A stretch of 28,585 nt of DNA. Source: JACCVG01 sp963790245. Lineage in GTDB: Bacteria; Actinomycetota; Thermoleophilia; Solirubrobacterales; Thermoleophilaceae. Shown in pieces: positions 26,413-28,585 of the stretch. The first letter of the stretch is position 1. Every line of letters starts with the position of its first letter. Location: NCBI GenBank assembly GCA_963790245.1, contig CAWBNP010000001.1:1-28585 (forward strand), in the 5' to 3' direction. Made by a program: the position numbers and the translations under genes. A model generated the notes under the pieces. The model was given only the letters and a program-made list of their open reading frames with translations, was not told the origin of the DNA and did not search any database.

Positions 26413-27810
26413 GTGAACGATCGACCCAGCGACGGGATCGAGCCGGAGCCCGACCTGAGCGGGCGCTCGGACGGGCTGCTGCGGCACTACTCCTCCTACG
26501 AGGAGCTGCGTGCGGCGAGCGAGGCGCACGTGCTCAAGTGCATGGGCGACGAGCCGCTCGGGATCGCCCGGGCCCGTGGCGTCGACGTGATCGGCGCCGA
26601 CGGCACCGAGTACCTGGACGCGATCTCGGGCGAGTGGGTGGTCAACCTCGGCTACGGGGACCCGACGATCCGAGCCGCGGTCGACGAGCAGCTCGACTCG
26701 GTCGAGTACACCACTCCGGTCTGGGAGTCCGAGCCGCGCACCCGCTACGCGGAGCGCCTCGCCGAGCTCGCTCCGGGTGGGATCTCGAAGGTGCTCTACG
26801 CGCTCAGCGGCGCCGGTGCCGTCGAGGGTGCGATGCACCTGGCGATGCGCCGTACCGGCGGCAGCGACTTCGTCTGCCTGGACGGCGCCTTCCACGGGCG
26901 CACCTTCGGGACGATCCCGCTTACGTACGTGCATCCGGGCATGTACGAGGAGTCGAACCGCGGTCTGGACTCCTACCTGAAGCGGCAGATCCGGGTTCCG
27001 CAGTACTACTGCTACCGCTGCCCGCTGGGTCTCGAGCGGGAGACCTGCGGGCTCGCCTGTGCCGATGCCGTCGACTGGGCTCTGGAGCGGGCGCACACGC
27101 ACAAGCCCGCCGGGGTCATCGTCGAGCCCTTCCAGGCGAACGGCGGCATGGTCCCGGCACCCGACGGCTACATGAAGAAGGTCAAGGGAATCTGCGAGAA
27201 GCACGAGGTGCCGCTGATCTCCGACGAGGTCCAGGGGGCGCTCTGCCGCTGCGGGCCGATGTACGCATGCACCAGGCCCGAGAACGACGTCGAGCCGGAT
27301 CTGATCGTGCTCGGCAAGGCTCTCGGCGGCGGCTACCCGCTCTCGGCGACGCTGGCGACGGAGGAGTATTCAGAGTTGGCCGGCTGGGAGTACGGATTCA
27401 CGATGGCCGGGCACCCGGTCTCCTGCGCGGCCGGACTGGCGATGACCGACAAGATGGTTGCCGACGATCTTCCCGGTCACGCCGAGCGCATGGGCGAGTT
27501 GATCCTCGCCCGCCTCCGGAATCTGCAGGAGGACTCGCGCCTGATCGGCGAGGTGCGCGGTCAGGGCCTGATGATCGGAATCGAGCTCGTGCTCGACCGC
27601 GATACGAAGGAGCCGGCGAACTACGAAGCGGCACGGGTCACGGAGGCGGCCTTCGAGCGCGGCTTGATGATCGGCCGCAGCGGACCCGTCTTCGGTGAGC
27701 TCGGCAACGTGCTGAAGCTGAAGCCGGCAGTGAACACGCCGGTGGAGAAGATCGAGGCGATGCTCGACCGCTTCGAGAGCGCCCTCGCCCACGTCGAGGG
27801 CTCGCTGTGA
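26413..27810 (+). CDS. Class III PLP-dependent aminotransferase
   Basis: A 465-residue class III aminotransferase from GTG 26413. The cofactor site is SGAGAVEGAMHLA and FHGRTFGTIPLTY, the active-site Asp is in LISDEVQG, and the PLP Lys302 is in LGKALGGGYPL. FTMAGHPVSCAAGLA and IGEVRGQGLMIGIEL are standard C-terminal blocks. Two Cys-rich stretches stand out: YYCYRCPLGLERETCGLAC at about residues 197-215 and LCRCGPMYACTRP where relatives have GFGRTGKMFA. The first occurs in a known subgroup of aspartate/4-aminobutyrate-type members. It would move the amino group of an amino acid formed from the ring nitrogen or an intermediate. The stop overlaps the next GTG (GTGA). Confidence 0.88.
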   Translation: MNDRPSDGIEPEPDLSGRSDGLLRHYSSYEELRAASEAHVLKCMGDEPLGIARARGVDVIGADGTEYLDAISGEWVVNLGYGDPTIRAAVDEQLDSVEYTTPVWESEPRTRYAERLAELAPGGISKVLYALSGAGAVEGAMHLAMRRTGGSDFVCLDGAFHGRTFGTIPLTYVHPGMYEESNRGLDSYLKRQIRVPQYYCYRCPLGLERETCGLACADAVDWALERAHTHKPAGVIVEPFQANGGMVPAPDGYMKKVKGICEKHEVPLISDEVQGALCRCGPMYACTRPENDVEPDLIVLGKALGGGYPLSATLATEEYSELAGWEYGFTMAGHPVSCAAGLAMTDKMVADDLPGHAERMGELILARLRNLQEDSRLIGEVRGQGLMIGIELVLDRDTKEPANYEAARVTEAAFERGLMIGRSGPVFGELGNVLKLKPAVNTPVEKIEAMLDRFESALAHVEGSL

Positions 27811-28585
27811 GCGCAGCTGCGCCGCGGATCGCGTTCCTCGCGGCACTCGACTTCGAGCAGCAGCAGGCCGGCGACGTCGCGGCGGCTCTGACCGGGCTCG
27901 GCTACGACGAGGTGGAGTGGACCCCGGCCCACCTCGATGAGCTGCTGGCGCCGGCTTCGGTGCTCTCCGCCCAGCACGACCTCGCCAGCGACCCCGACGG
28001 CGGGCTCGAGCGGACCAAGGAGGCGATCGAGGCGGCGCACGAGGCCGGGATCGGGATCGTCAACACCCTCACTGGGCCCAACCTCTGGGAGCCCGGCGCC
28101 CGCCGCGACTGGGACGAGGCCGCTTGGTCGCGGGCGCTCGGTGCGCTCGAGGCGGCCTGCGCGCACGCGGAGCCGCTCGGGGTCACGATCGCGCTCGAGC
28201 CCTGCTGGGGGACGCTCGCCGCCGACGCCGCCGGCGCCCGTCGCGTTCTGGCGGAGCTGCCGTGCGCGGTCACATTCGATCCAAGCCACTTCGCCGTCAG
28301 CGGGGACGATCCGGTTGCGCTCGCCGAGGAGTGGGCGGAGCGGATCGTCCACGTCCACCTCAAGGACGCCTTCGGGAGCCCGGGCGAGGAGGGCGAGGAT
28401 TTCATCTTCTGCATGCTCGGCGAGGGGACCGTGCCCTGGGAACGGTTGATTGCTCAGCTCCGCGCCGGCCGCTACGGAGGTGCCTACTCGGTCGAGTTCG
28501 AGGCCTACCGCTACTACGAGCAGGTGCTCGGCTCCGATCCGGTTGCCGCCGCTCGGCTCGGGCTCGAACAGGCCCGGGCGGTGCT
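27807..28585 (+). CDS. Sugar phosphate isomerase/epimerase-like TIM barrel protein (3' end outside window)
   Basis: The first 259 residues of a xylose-isomerase-like TIM barrel protein, starting at GTG 27807 and running off the window. Visible blocks are PRIAFLAALDFEQQQAGD, GIGIVNTLTGPNLWEPG, GVTIALEPCWGTL (Glu ligand), AVTFDPSHFAVSG (Asp/His ligands), IVHVHLKDAFG and YSVEFEAYRYYEQVLG. These correspond to the metal-binding Glu, Asp, His and Glu positions of hydroxypyruvate isomerase and sugar epimerase relatives. The reaction is likely an isomerisation of a small hydroxy-oxo acid or sugar-like intermediate. It is coupled by a 4-base overlap to the aminotransferase and shows the operon continues to the right. 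Confidence 0.8.
   Translation, partial: MSAAAPRIAFLAALDFEQQQAGDVAAALTGLGYDEVEWTPAHLDELLAPASVLSAQHDLASDPDGGLERTKEAIEAAHEAGIGIVNTLTGPNLWEPGARRDWDEAAWSRALGALEAACAHAEPLGVTIALEPCWGTLAADAAGARRVLAELPCAVTFDPSHFAVSGDDPVALAEEWAERIVHVHLKDAFGSPGEEGEDFIFCMLGEGTVPWERLIAQLRAGRYGGAYSVEFEAYRYYEQVLGSDPVAAARLGLEQARAV

Overview
The window is GC-rich bacterial DNA. It looks like an actinobacterium, possibly Thermoleophilia/Solirubrobacter-like. The lineage is an inference from base composition, the frequent GTG starts, an F420-type PPOX flavoprotein and the TM0106-type nuclease. There are no RNA genes, CRISPR arrays or insertion sequences that I can see. Many genes carry single-base frame breaks that leave conserved motifs intact on both sides. 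This looks more like consensus or assembly indels than decay, and it is very unevenly spread: severe at 180-5320, moderate at 5465-8450, local at 10520, 11460, 12390-12500 and 24690-25440, and nearly absent elsewhere.

Region 1 (1-5323, plus strand) is a 7-deazaguanine DNA-modification (dpd-type) module. It holds the end of queC, then queE, queD and folE2, which together make preQ0 from GTP. An unassigned YaaA/DUF6884-like gene follows, then a DpdA-type DNA transglycosylase and a DGQHR-domain protein of DpdB type. A small hairpin terminator follows directly. None of the remaining dpd genes (dpdC-dpdK) is in the window. They may lie upstream of base 1 or be absent. Single lines counted by eye are 58-62% GC here against about 72% in region 4, which fits a horizontally acquired island.

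Region 2 (5465-8450, minus strand) is a four-gene operon converging on the dpd module. It encodes a conserved protein of unknown function, a zinc-ribbon protein, a small acidic protein, and a RecB/Cas4-like Fe-S nuclease with a C-terminal RNase H-fold domain (TM0106 family). It is a candidate partner of the modification module, but this rests on position only.

Region 3 (8642-9927, plus) is a two-gene unit: a PPOX-fold flavoenzyme and a carbon-nitrogen hydrolase whose usual catalytic Lys appears to be Arg. A 120-base array of three GC-rich hairpins follows.

Region 4 (10123 to beyond 28585, plus) is one very long catabolic operon of at least 17 genes. Almost all neighbours overlap by 1-8 bases (ATGA, GTGA, TGATG or ATGGCTGA junctions). 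It combines three amidohydrolase-superfamily enzymes (hydantoinase-like, enamidase-like, TRZ/ATZ-like deaminase), an isochorismatase-fold amidase, an AA_synth-family protein, a DUF1989 protein, a class II aldolase-like protein, an NMT1/ThiY-like ABC importer, an aldehyde dehydrogenase and an IclR regulator. Downstream come an FAD oxidoreductase, a methyltransferase-fold protein, a ThDP enzyme, a class III aminotransferase and a TIM-barrel isomerase. The set suggests uptake of an N-heterocyclic (pyrimidine- or pyridine-like) or cyclic-amide compound, hydrolytic ring opening, deamination, and entry of the carbon skeleton into central metabolism. I cannot name the substrate. A perfect 6-bp inverted repeat at the first gene is the likely IclR operator.
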